Positions 43,995 through 52,172 of a stretch of 64,000 bases of DNA are shown here, one piece after another. Within the stretch, counting starts at the first letter, position 1, and each line of letters starts with the position of its first letter. The stretch spans positions 1 to 64,000 of the forward strand of contig JAEPML010000019.1 in NCBI GenBank assembly GCA_017643925.1, in the 5' to 3' direction. This stretch comes from Roseibium sp. (GTDB taxonomy: Bacteria > Pseudomonadota > Alphaproteobacteria > Rhizobiales > Stappiaceae). Position numbers and translations under genes: made by a program. The notes beneath the pieces are model-generated. The model saw only the letters and a program-made list of their open reading frames with translations. It had not been told where the DNA came from and searched no databases.

Positions 43995-44354
43995 CTACTG
44001 GATTGAAGTGCCTTGCTTTGCAGGCACGTCTTCCGCTGCCAACGCCCTGCGCCTGACAAACCCGAACAAGGTGTGGGCGACGGCGACAGCCAGCGCGACG
44101 GCGCCAAGTCCAATTCCAAGGTCAATGATCGCTGGGTATGGCAACCTGAAAGCAAAATCGAAGATCTCGATATAGCTGGCGGTGAAAGCCACGAACAGGG
44201 CGCCAGCCATCAGCAACGCAATCCCGTCTCCCGAAAGACGGCCGGTTCGGTTTTCAGACTGGAAGAATTTCGAGACCAGGAAATATCCCAAAACGGTGGC
44301 GGAAAAGATGAGTGAGGCAATCGCGAGAATGCCCGCATTGAACAGAACGTTCAT
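43995..44354 (-). CDS. Small integral membrane protein, unknown
   Basis: 119 residues, three predicted helices: about 5-27 (NAGILAIASLIFSATVLGYF), 45-66 (DGIALLMAGALFVAFTASYI), 72-95 (PYPAIIDLGIGLGAVALAVA). The C-terminus is basic, then polar (FVRRRALAAEDVPAKQGTSI). No family recognised. The start ATG at 44354 is followed by a typical N-in membrane protein. Gene orientation matches hss downstream, but the 210-bp gap argues for separate transcription. Confidence 0.55.
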   Translation of the reverse strand: MNVLFNAGILAIASLIFSATVLGYFLVSKFFQSENRTGRLSGDGIALLMAGALFVAFTASYIEIFDFAFRLPYPAIIDLGIGLGAVALAVAVAHTLFGFVRRRALAAEDVPAKQGTSIQ

Positions 44355-44564
44355 TTTTCTGACTTTCGATGTTCAAACAGAAGGAGGTTTCCCAGCGCTT
44401 GCCGATATCGCCGCATCGCTGAGAAACCGAAACGCCGGTCTTGGGAGGAGAGGTACGGCGCTGCAAATCACGTAGGTACGGATTGTGGCGAAATCCGGAA
44501 CATCAAAAAGAACTCGAAAATGCCCGCTGGACGCGGGACACCTCGTCCAGCAGGTCCAACGGTT

Positions 44565-46877
44565 TTACCGAACCAGGATATTCTTGAACTGCCAGGGATC
44601 CTTCTTGTCGACCTCTTCCGGGTAGAATCCGGGCCGCCCCTCAAGAGGTGTCCAGTCCGTGTAATAGCCCTTGACCGGTCCGAGATACGGCATCTGGATT
44701 TCGAGGCAGCGCTTGTAGTCCATCTCGTCCGTCTCGACGATCCCGGCTTCCGGGTTTTCAAGCGCCCAGACCATGCCCGCAACTACGGCAGAGCTGACCT
44801 GCAGGCCGGTGGCATTCTGATAGGGAGCCAGCTTGCGTGTTTCCTCGATCGACAATTGCGAACCATACCAATAGGCATTTTTCTTGTGACCGTAGAGCAG
44901 CACTCCGAGCTCGTCGATACCACCCCGGATTTCGTCTTCCTCCAGGACATGAAGCTTTTCCTGCACCTTGCCACCGGAACCGAATACCTCGTGAAGCGAC
45001 AGCACTGCGTCGTTGGCCGGATGGTAGGCATAGTGGCAGGTAGGCCTGTAGGAGACCCTCTTGTCCTTTTCCAGGGTGAAATAGTCGGCAATGGAAATCG
45101 ACTCATTATGCGTCACCAGGAACCCGTATTGCGGGCCCGGTGTCGGGCACCAGGTGCGTACACGCGTGTTGGCGCCGGGTTGCTCCAGATAGATAGCGGC
45201 GTTGCATCCGCTTTTGTGATTTTTCGCGTTTTTCGGCTTCCAGGTCTCATGCGTTCCCCAGCCGAGTTCTGCCGGCTGAAAGCCTTCGGATATGAAGCCT
45301 TCAACCGACCAGGTGTTCCAGAAGACCCCCAGAGGCTTTGGCTCTTTGGCACGTTGTGTGTCGCGTTCGGCAATATGGATGCCTTTGACACCGGTCTTCT
45401 TCATCAGTTTCGCCCAGCCCTTGCGGTTGGTCGGTTCCGTGAACTTGACACCGGTATCGGTTGCAATGTCGACAAGGGCTTTCTTCACGAACCAGGAAAC
45501 CATGCCGGGATTTGCGCCACAGCAGGAGACAGCCGTTGTGCCACCCGGCTTGCGTTTCTTTTCCCTGCGCACGGTCTCGCGCAACGCGTAATTGGTGCGG
45601 TCAGAGGGCTTGGCCTCGTCGTCGAAGTAAAATCCGAGCCAGGGCTCCACGACAGTGTCGATATAAAGCACGCCAAGCTTGCGGCAGAACTTCATCAGAT
45701 CGAGTGAGGAGGTGTCGACCGACAGGTTGACGACAAACCCCTGTCCCTCGCCTTCCGTCAGCAGCGGCCTGAGAACGTCTCTGTAGTTTTCCTTTGTCAG
45801 GGCAACCTTTTCGAACCGATAGCCCTTGTCGGTCACCATCTTTGCGTCGCTGTCGACGGGATCAATGACCGTGAACCGCGTCTTGTCGAAATTGAAGTGA
45901 CGCTCGAGAAGCGGAAGCGTTCCCCTGCCGATCGATCCCAGACCGATCATGACGAGCGGACCGGTGATGGAACCGTGGATCGGCCATTTGCCTGTGGACG
46001 CGGCAGTTGGCTTGCGAGAAGCGGCTTTTGCCTTCGTTGCCGGGGCTTTGACCGCTGCCGGTTTAGCCTTCGTCACCGGCGTCTTTGCTGGTGCTTTTGC
46101 GGCAGTCGCGGGTTTCCTGGCCGCAGACTTTGCTGCCGGTCTGGCCGCTGCTGGCTTCGCAGCCGATGGCTTGCCAGTTGAGGACGACCTTGCTGCACCG
46201 GTCTTCGCCCCGGTTGTCTTTGCCGCAGCCGGGTTCCGGCCGGCGGCTGGCTTGGCAGCTGCCGGCTTCGCCGCAGCTGTTTTGGCTCGCGTTGCGGGTT
46301 TCGCCGCCGTCTTTGACGCGGCCGACCTGGAGGCCGTTGTTTTTGCTGCTATCGGTTTCGAAGCTGCCGGTTTGCTGGCAGGCTTTCTTGTTGCAGCGGG
46401 TTTCGCAGCCGCCGTTTTGGCGGCAGCGGCTTTGGTCCGGGTTGCTGGTTTGGCCGTCGCCTTGGAGGCGGCAGGTTTGCTGGCTGGTTTCCCGGCCGCA
46501 GCAGATTTCGCAGCTGCCGGTTTTGAGGCAGCCGGTTTTGCCCGGGCGGCCGTCTTGGAAGCGGCAGGTTTGGCAGGCGCTGTTTTCGCAGAAGGTAACT
46601 TCGAGGCCGCTGGTTTGCTGGCAGCTTTTGTTGCTGCGGGTTTCGCGGACCTCGATCCTGTCCCGGTCGCAGGCTTCGCAGCCGCTTTCGCGGCCGTTGC
46701 TTTTGTCGCTGCGGGTTTCACCGCCGTTCGGGACCTGGTCGACGCACCGGCCGCAGACTTGGCAGCAGGGGTCTTGCCCGTTGCCGAGGTTGCTGCGGGC
46801 TTGCGACGCGTGGCCGGCTTGCGTGCCGAACGTGATTGGGTCGTCTTCTTGGCGTCGCTGTTGGTGTCGTCTGTCAT
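44565..46877 (-). CDS. hss: Homospermidine synthase with long Lys/Ala/Pro-rich N-terminal extension
   Basis: 770 residues. From residue about 297 (KWPIHGSITGPLVMIGLGSI) the chain is a full homospermidine synthase (about 474 residues), which joins two putrescines (or putrescine and spermidine) to homospermidine using NAD. Landmarks: GLGSIGRGTLPLLERHF (Rossmann), NPGMVSWFVKKALVDI, WNTWSVEGFISEGFQPAEL. The first 296 residues are almost only A, K, P, T, S and R, built from many PAAxKPAA-type units, like AlgP or histone H1 tails. Start ATG 46877. Gene lies next to ornithine decarboxylase, giving a two-step polyamine pathway. Confidence 0.93.
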   Translation of the reverse strand: MTDDTNSDAKKTTQSRSARKPATRRKPAATSATGKTPAAKSAAGASTRSRTAVKPAATKATAAKAAAKPATGTGSRSAKPAATKAASKPAASKLPSAKTAPAKPAASKTAARAKPAASKPAAAKSAAAGKPASKPAASKATAKPATRTKAAAAKTAAAKPAATRKPASKPAASKPIAAKTTASRSAASKTAAKPATRAKTAAAKPAAAKPAAGRNPAAAKTTGAKTGAARSSSTGKPSAAKPAAARPAAKSAARKPATAAKAPAKTPVTKAKPAAVKAPATKAKAASRKPTAASTGKWPIHGSITGPLVMIGLGSIGRGTLPLLERHFNFDKTRFTVIDPVDSDAKMVTDKGYRFEKVALTKENYRDVLRPLLTEGEGQGFVVNLSVDTSSLDLMKFCRKLGVLYIDTVVEPWLGFYFDDEAKPSDRTNYALRETVRREKKRKPGGTTAVSCCGANPGMVSWFVKKALVDIATDTGVKFTEPTNRKGWAKLMKKTGVKGIHIAERDTQRAKEPKPLGVFWNTWSVEGFISEGFQPAELGWGTHETWKPKNAKNHKSGCNAAIYLEQPGANTRVRTWCPTPGPQYGFLVTHNESISIADYFTLEKDKRVSYRPTCHYAYHPANDAVLSLHEVFGSGGKVQEKLHVLEEDEIRGGIDELGVLLYGHKKNAYWYGSQLSIEETRKLAPYQNATGLQVSSAVVAGMVWALENPEAGIVETDEMDYKRCLEIQMPYLGPVKGYYTDWTPLEGRPGFYPEEVDKKDPWQFKNILVR

Positions 46878-47002
46878 GGTCCGGCTCCGGAATTGTTCGT
46901 GACTGCGCGTGCTTCCTCGGACAAGGGTAACGTCACGAAGACCATCGCCACAAGTGAGGCGCACTGATTGCACTTTTCTACTTGTGACCAGAATGCAAAA
47001 AA

Positions 47003-47035
47003 TTCAAGCCCTTGCGGAACATTTCCCGCAAGGGC
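47003..47035 (-). terminator. Rho-independent terminator of the decarboxylase gene
   Basis: 10-bp perfect stem (47008-47017 with 47026-47035) about 30 bp after the ODC stop on the minus strand, followed by TTGAATTTTTTG. Separates the ODC and hss transcripts. Confidence 0.8.
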
Positions 47036-47064
47036 CTGGTATCTTTTCAGATATTTTCGGCAAC

Positions 47065-48240
47065 CTAGATAACGTGAGATTCCAGCGGTGCAAAACCGTT
47101 GAAACCAACCGACGAATAGGTCGTCGTGTAAGCGCCGCAAGCCTCGATCAGGACCTTGTCACCAATGGACAGGCTGACGGGCAACTCGTAGGGCGTCTTT
47201 TCGTACAGCACATCGACACTGTCGCATGTAGGCCCGGCCAAAACGCAAGGTTCGGTCCTGTCTCCGTCTTTGGGTGTCCGGATCGGGTAACGGATCGCCT
47301 CGTCCATCGTTTCCGCAAGACCATGAAATTTGCCGATATCAAGATAGACCCAGCGAACAGGATCATTGTCGGACTTTCTCGAGATCAGCACCACCTCCGC
47401 CTCGATCATGCCGGCGTTGCCAACCATGCCACGGCCGGGTTCAACGATGGTGGAAGGCAAACGGTTGCCGAAATGCTTGGTCAAGGCACGGAAAATGGCC
47501 TCGCCATAGCGCGGCACTCCCGGAATGTCCTTCAGGTAGCGGGTCGGAAACCCGCCTCCCATATTGACCATCTTCAGCTCGATACCGCGCAGCGCCATTT
47601 CCTTGAAGACCCCTGCCGCCATGGCGAGAGCGAAATCCCAGGCTTCGAGATTGGCTTGCTGGGAGCCGACGTGGAAGGAAACCCCGTAAGCCACGAGGCC
47701 GAGGCGATGGGCATGTTCGAGGACGTCGGGCGCCATGGCCGGATCGCAGCCGAATTTGCGCGACAGCGGCCATTCGGCTCCGTCTCCGTCGCACAGGACG
47801 CGGCAGAAGACTTTTGACCCGGGCGCGACACGCGCGATCTTTTCGACTTCTTCGACGCAGTCGACCGCAAAGAGGCGGACGCCAAGAGTGTAGGCACGCG
47901 CAATGTCTCGCTCCTTCTTGATGGTATTGCCGTAGGAAGTGCGTTCCGCGGAGGCTCCGGTCGCGAGAACCATCTCGATTTCACCAACGGAAGCGCAGTC
48001 AAACGACGAACCGAGGCTCTCCAGAAGCGACAGGATTTCCGGCGCAGGGTTGGCTTTCACCGCGTAGTAAACCGAGGTATCGGGAAGCGACTTGGCAAAG
48101 GCCTCGAAGTTTTCCCGCACAATGTCGAGATCGACAACCACGCACGGACCATCGTCGTCCCGTCGTCGCAGAAAATCACGAATACGTTCGCCCCGCGGGG
48201 TTCCCCCTCTCAATTCAGGCTGCAGGCGCACTTTTACCAT
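47065..48240 (-). CDS. Ornithine/lysine decarboxylase, group IV
   Basis: About 391 residues, fold type III PLP enzyme (alanine racemase-like barrel). PLP Lys in VYYAVKANPAPEIL; phosphate-binding GGGFPTRY; substrate-site Cys/Asp in AGPTCDSVDVLYEK and YTTTYSSVGFNGF. It decarboxylates ornithine to putrescine, feeding homospermidine synthase next door. It could also act on lysine. ATG 48240 is the likely start; a 64-residue basic extension in frame upstream has no ribosome site. Stands in its own transcript, with a terminator after it. The leader region may hold a speF-type RNA. Confidence 0.9.
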   Translation of the reverse strand: MVKVRLQPELRGGTPRGERIRDFLRRRDDDGPCVVVDLDIVRENFEAFAKSLPDTSVYYAVKANPAPEILSLLESLGSSFDCASVGEIEMVLATGASAERTSYGNTIKKERDIARAYTLGVRLFAVDCVEEVEKIARVAPGSKVFCRVLCDGDGAEWPLSRKFGCDPAMAPDVLEHAHRLGLVAYGVSFHVGSQQANLEAWDFALAMAAGVFKEMALRGIELKMVNMGGGFPTRYLKDIPGVPRYGEAIFRALTKHFGNRLPSTIVEPGRGMVGNAGMIEAEVVLISRKSDNDPVRWVYLDIGKFHGLAETMDEAIRYPIRTPKDGDRTEPCVLAGPTCDSVDVLYEKTPYELPVSLSIGDKVLIEACGAYTTTYSSVGFNGFAPLESHVI

Positions 48241-48600
48241 TGGCGCTGCAGGTTCACGTCGCAGGGTGCCGCGGAACGCACCGGGCCTCCTCCGGGATGG
48301 AGCCGGAGGCCGGGTTGACCGCAGCGACGGTTGGGCAAATGCAGCTGACATGCAGCGCATCGCTTTCCCGCGTCGGGAATGCCGTTGATTGGATCGGGAA
48401 ACCGAACCGCACGTCGGGCAAGGATGTAACAAGTGCCTCTTCAGTGACGCCGGAGGTTGGAAACCCCGGCAGAGACCAAAAAAGCCCTCTTACGTCGTTG
48501 CTTTAAGTCGTCCGGATCAACTGCCCCGCCCCTTGGCGGTGTTTCTGGCAGCGGCCCCTTAAGAGATGTCTGATGCATCCCATGAACGACCTCGGGCACG
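48241..48600 (-). promoter_or_regulatory. Candidate structured 5-prime leader of ODC (speF-like)
   Basis: The 360-463 bp before the ODC start have no supported gene. They contain a strong G+C hairpin over about 48284-48316 (GCCTCC...GGAGGC) and a small one around 48531-48544. A speF RNA motif is known upstream of group IV decarboxylase genes in alphaproteobacteria, so a regulatory leader is plausible. I cannot match the published consensus by eye. Confidence 0.35.
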
Positions 48601-48703
48601 TGCGAATTTGGGCGAGCGCTATATGCGCCCGTTTGCGCGCAGACGCAAGCGGAAATGTTGGTGTACGCAAGCTTTTTTCGGCAGGGATTGCCAAAGCGGG
48701 ATT

Positions 48704-49594
48704 TCACCCGCTTTCCCGGAACAATCTGACCAGGTGATCTGCAAAGGCACTGACGCGTCTCGGTTGCGCCCGGCTTGGCGGGAAAACGATCTGAAGTGGG
48801 GCTGGCGGCGAGGCATATTCGACAAGCAGTTCCTCCAGTCGTCCTGCCCGAATATCCGCTCCGACGTCGAACTCGGACTTGAGGATGATCCCGCGCCCTT
48901 CCAGGCACCATTGACGGACGAGCGCCCCGTCATTGGCTATCAGGTTGCCCTTGACGGTGACTATCTGCCTGCCGGCCGTGTCACCGAATTGCCAGACATT
49001 GTCGATGTTCTGGCCGAACCGCATGACGATGCAATTGTGATCCTTGAGTTCTGCAGGCGTCCGTGGAGCGCCGTATTGCCTGAGGTAGACTGGAGATGCG
49101 CACAGGATCCGCCGTTTCGCCGGCAGGGGCCTGACCCGCAGTGAACTGTCGCCGATCGGACCGAAGCGGACGGCCAGGTCGATCCCGAGTCCGACAAGAT
49201 CGACATAGCCGTCGGACAGGTGCAGGTCTATCGAAATGCCCGGATGCGCGTCCAGAAACGAGGCGATGGCATGCGAGATCACGGTTCGGCCCAGATCCTT
49301 CGGGACGCTGATCCGCAGCGGGCCCGTCAGCCTTTGCGCACCGAAACGGATCTTCGTGTCCAGATCATCGACTTCCTCCAGGACGTGGCGCGCACCTTCA
49401 AACAAGGTCCTGCCTTCATCCGTCAGGCTGATCGATCGGGTCGTGCGGTTGAGCAGGACGACGCCGTAATGCGCCTCGAGGGCAGCAAGACGCTCAGACA
49501 CGGTGGTCGGAGACAATCCCTTCTCGCGACCGGCTGCGGCCAGACTTCCCTTTTCGACGATCAGCAGAAACAGTGAGATGTTATCCAATAGCAT
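48704..49594 (-). CDS. LysR-family transcriptional regulator
   Basis: About 296 residues. N-terminal winged HTH: LDNISLFLLIVEKGSLAAAG, REKGLSPTTVSERLAALEAH, TTRSISLTDEGRTLFEGAR. The effector domain follows (about 90-290) with GPLRISVPKDLGRTVISHAI and the usual GIDLAVRFGPIGDSSL. Divergent from an oxidoreductase operon (ABM-like, quinone oxidoreductase, redoxin), the likely target. ATG 49594 gives the correct N-terminus. Inverted CGGAA/TTCCG repeats lie just upstream. Confidence 0.92.
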   Translation of the reverse strand: MLLDNISLFLLIVEKGSLAAAGREKGLSPTTVSERLAALEAHYGVVLLNRTTRSISLTDEGRTLFEGARHVLEEVDDLDTKIRFGAQRLTGPLRISVPKDLGRTVISHAIASFLDAHPGISIDLHLSDGYVDLVGLGIDLAVRFGPIGDSSLRVRPLPAKRRILCASPVYLRQYGAPRTPAELKDHNCIVMRFGQNIDNVWQFGDTAGRQIVTVKGNLIANDGALVRQWCLEGRGIILKSEFDVGADIRAGRLEELLVEYASPPAPLQIVFPPSRAQPRRVSAFADHLVRLFRESG

Positions 49595-49598
49595 TATA

Positions 49599-49644
49599 CG
49601 GAAATTCCGAATTGAGTTTCCGAATACTGCCAGTTTATCCGGAA
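49599..49644. promoter_or_regulatory. Candidate LysR operator repeats
   Basis: CGGAA-A-TTCCG (49599-49609) and a TTTCCG (49617-49622) facing CGGAAA (49639-49644) lie in the 96-bp gap between the LysR gene and the divergent ABM gene. Repeated facing half-sites are what an autoregulating LysR-type factor would use. Confidence 0.5.
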
Positions 49645-49690
49645 ATCGCAAGCACCTAGTTTCAGGTCACGCCAACCAAGGAGACCCGAC

Positions 49691-49981
49691 ATGGCAAAGC
49701 TGACGATCGTCGCAAACATCAAGGCCAATCCGGACCAGATTGATCTGGTGAAGACGGAACTTCTCAAACTGATCGAGATCACGCGCGCCGAAACCGGCTG
49801 CATCAACTACGACCTGCACCAGGACAACGACAATCCGGCCCATTTCATTTTCTACGAAAACTGGGAGAGCCGTGAACTCTGGCAGACCCATATGAATGCC
49901 CCTCACCTCGCGGCCTACATGGCAGCCACGGAAGGCGCCGTCGCCGAATTCACCCTCAATGAAATGACCCGGATCGGCTGA
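49691..49981 (+). CDS. ABM-domain protein, putative quinol monooxygenase
   Basis: 96 residues, one antibiotic-biosynthesis-monooxygenase domain (ferredoxin-like fold): KLTIVANIKANPDQIDLVKT, ETGCINYDLHQDNDNPAHFI, FYENWESRELWQTHMNAPHL. This pattern matches YgiN-like quinol monooxygenases. Cofactor-free oxidation of a quinol is likely, which suits the quinone oxidoreductase that follows. First gene of a plus-strand operon, 96 bp from the divergent LysR start. Confidence 0.85.
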   Translation: MAKLTIVANIKANPDQIDLVKTELLKLIEITRAETGCINYDLHQDNDNPAHFIFYENWESRELWQTHMNAPHLAAYMAATEGAVAEFTLNEMTRIG

Positions 49982-50023
49982 CGCAGCCTCGCGCGCCTCC
50001 TCTTTCAGATCGGACCAACACTC

Positions 50024-51034
50024 ATGAAAGCCGTCGCTTTAACACACTATCTGCCCATTGAAGATCCACGCGCGTTTTTCGATGCAGACCTGCCGAAGCC
50101 CGATCCTGTCGGGCACGATATTCTCGTTTCCGTCAAGGCTGTTTCCGTCAATCCGGTCGACACCAAGGTGCGTGCACCCAAGGATATCGTGGAGGAAACA
50201 CCACGCGTTCTGGGATGGGACGCCGCAGGCACCGTCGAGGCTGTGGGCGACAAGGTCTCGCTCTTCAAGCCCGGTGACGAGATCTACTATGCGGGCGACA
50301 TCACCCGCGCGGGTTCAAACTCCGAGTTCCAGCTGGTGGACGAACGGATTGTCGGCCGCAAGCCGAATTCGCTGAGCTTCGCCGAGGCCGCGGCCCTCCC
50401 CCTGACCACACTGACGGCCTACGAGGCCTTTTTCGATCGCCTCGGGATAGATCCTGCCGGAGGAAACAAGGGTGAAAGTATCCTGATCATCGGTGCCGGC
50501 GGCGGCGTCGGCTCCATCGGCATTCAGCTTGCCAGGGCCGCTGGTCTCGAGATCATAGCGACCGCCTCGCGGCCGGAAACGACTGCCTGGGTCCGGGAGC
50601 TCGGAGCAGATCATGTCGTCAACCACCGGGAACCAATGGTGGAACAGGTCCGCACGCTCGGTTTCCAGTTCGTCGACCATATCGCCATCTTCAACGACAT
50701 GCGCCACTGGGACACTGCCGTGGAGCTGATCCGCCCTCAGGGCGGGATCGTGACCATCGACGACACCAATCAACCCATGCCGATGGACAAGATGAAGATG
50801 AAGGCCGCAAGCCTGTATTGGGAGTTCATGTTTGCCCGCGCCATGCACCAGACACCCGACATGATCAAGCAGCATGAATTGCTCACCCATGTCGCCAACG
50901 AGATCGATGCCGGCCGGATCCGCACCACGCTGGACACGGTGCTGAGCCCGATCAACGCCGAAAACATGAGAAAAGCGCATGGCCTGATTGAAACCGGCAC
51001 CGCAAAAGGCAAGATTGTCCTTGAAGGTTTTTGA
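50024..51034 (+). CDS. Zinc-type alcohol dehydrogenase-like NAD(P)H quinone oxidoreductase
   Basis: 336 residues of the MDR superfamily, quinone oxidoreductase branch. Cofactor loop LIIGAGGGVGSIGIQLARAA (about 154-173), N-terminal GroES-like domain KPDPVGHDILVSVKAVSVNP, then VLGWDAAGTVEAVGDKVSLF. The catalytic-zinc Cys/His set of true alcohol dehydrogenases is missing, so it is zinc-independent despite the usual annotation. Likely reduces quinones or enones. 42 bp after the ABM gene; probably coregulated by the adjacent LysR. Confidence 0.9.
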   Translation: MKAVALTHYLPIEDPRAFFDADLPKPDPVGHDILVSVKAVSVNPVDTKVRAPKDIVEETPRVLGWDAAGTVEAVGDKVSLFKPGDEIYYAGDITRAGSNSEFQLVDERIVGRKPNSLSFAEAAALPLTTLTAYEAFFDRLGIDPAGGNKGESILIIGAGGGVGSIGIQLARAAGLEIIATASRPETTAWVRELGADHVVNHREPMVEQVRTLGFQFVDHIAIFNDMRHWDTAVELIRPQGGIVTIDDTNQPMPMDKMKMKAASLYWEFMFARAMHQTPDMIKQHELLTHVANEIDAGRIRTTLDTVLSPINAENMRKAHGLIETGTAKGKIVLEGF

Positions 51035-51081
51035 CACTGGCGCAGCCGGCCTGCCGGTTGCGCCCAATTCGCGAGGATCAC

Positions 51082-51636
51082 ATGCCCGCCCTGACACCGC
51101 CAGTATGCGACTTTGACTGGAAGGCCCGCGAGTTCACACTGCCCGGGACCGACGGCAAAACCTACGGATTGCAGGACATTGCCGGTGAAAATGGCACGTT
51201 GGTCATGTTCATCTGCAATCACTGCCCGTTTGTCCTTGCCGTACTCGACAAGATCGTTCGCGATGCAAGTGACCTCAAGGACCACGGCATCGGCGTCGCG
51301 GCCATCTGTTCCAATGATTCGGAGGCCTATCCGGCCGACAATTTTCACAATATGGCGCGCATGGCGGAAGAACACGCGTTTCCCTTCCCCTATCTTCACG
51401 ACGAGGACCAGACAGTCGCCAGAGCCTATGACGCGATCTGCACACCGGACTTTTTCGGTTTCAACAAGGATCTCGAGCTGCAATATCGCGGCCGCCTGGA
51501 CGCCACGCGCATGAACATGGCCGCGACCGATCTGCGCCGGGATCTCTTGGAAGCAATGAAGGAAGTCGCTGCAACCGGACGCGGCCCGCAGGAGCAGCTG
51601 TCCTCAATCGGCTGTTCCATCAAGTGGAAAGCCTGA
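51082..51636 (+). CDS. Thioredoxin-fold redoxin (AhpC/TSA-like)
   Basis: About 184 residues. Opens FDWKAREFTLPGTDGKTYGL; active region LVMFICNHCPFVLAVLDKIV, with the CNHCPF motif. Only the first Cys pair (C-N-H-C) is there; a second CxxC resolving site is missing. This form is common in a family of alkyl-hydroperoxide-like redoxins in Proteobacteria. Start ATG 51082 with GAGGA upstream. It closes the LysR-divergent operon with the two preceding genes; together they suggest a quinone or peroxide detoxification set. Confidence 0.82.
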   Translation: MPALTPPVCDFDWKAREFTLPGTDGKTYGLQDIAGENGTLVMFICNHCPFVLAVLDKIVRDASDLKDHGIGVAAICSNDSEAYPADNFHNMARMAEEHAFPFPYLHDEDQTVARAYDAICTPDFFGFNKDLELQYRGRLDATRMNMAATDLRRDLLEAMKEVAATGRGPQEQLSSIGCSIKWKA

Positions 51637-51745
51637 ACTCGGCAACTTGAGTTCGCCGCTGGACTCGATCAGCCTGTCCTCTCCCGCTCGGTGCAAGGTG
51701 GGTTGGATTCCACTTGCACTAGCCCTTCGCCAGAGAAAGTTCGTC

Positions 51746-52126
51746 ATGCAGATCCGCAAACTTGATCACGTCAACATTTGGACCACGCGCCTTGATCACC
51801 TGATCACGTGGTACAGCGAAGTGCTTGGGCTCACGAGCGGGTTCAGGCCGAACTTTCCATTCCCCGGTGCCTGGATGTACGCAGGTGATCAGGCGGTCGT
51901 GCACCTCGTCGGTCAGGACGAACCGGCAAATGTCGGCTCGGAAGTGAAGCTGAAACTGGAACATTTTGCATTTACCGCCACCGGTCTTGCGGAGTTCGAA
52001 CAAAGGCTTCGGGATCACGACATCGAGTACAAGCGATCCGAAATCGAAGACACCCGCATGATTGCGATCAATGTCTGGGATCCGGACGGCAATCACATCC
52101 ATGTCGATTTTTCCATGGATGAGTGA
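51746..52126 (+). CDS. VOC-family protein
   Basis: 126 residues with two VOC half-domains. Opens MQIRKLDHVNIWTTRLDHLI; metal-ligand candidates His in LDHVNIW, His in LEHFAFTA, and Glu-like positions in the DPDGNHIHVDFS end, the latter a classic dioxygenase/glyoxalase-type tail. Substrate unknown. ATG 51746; the region before it has no good open family match. It is 109 bp after the redoxin, same strand, possibly the last gene of that operon. Converges with a large membrane hydrolase. Confidence 0.82.
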   Translation: MQIRKLDHVNIWTTRLDHLITWYSEVLGLTSGFRPNFPFPGAWMYAGDQAVVHLVGQDEPANVGSEVKLKLEHFAFTATGLAEFEQRLRDHDIEYKRSEIEDTRMIAINVWDPDGNHIHVDFSMDE

Positions 52127-52172
52127 GTGACACCGCAAGGTTGCCGGGTCCGTCCATGGAAGAAAGTCGCAT

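Noticed and set aside
45949..46902. Long plus-strand open frame of Ala/Gly/Val-rich hydrophobic repeats
   Set aside because: It is the antisense of the Lys/Ala/Pro-rich tail of hss; the composition follows from the repeat and no ribosome site or family is visible.
46874..47140. Small minus-strand frame between ODC and hss
   Set aside because: Crosses the ODC terminator and has no ribosome site or family match.
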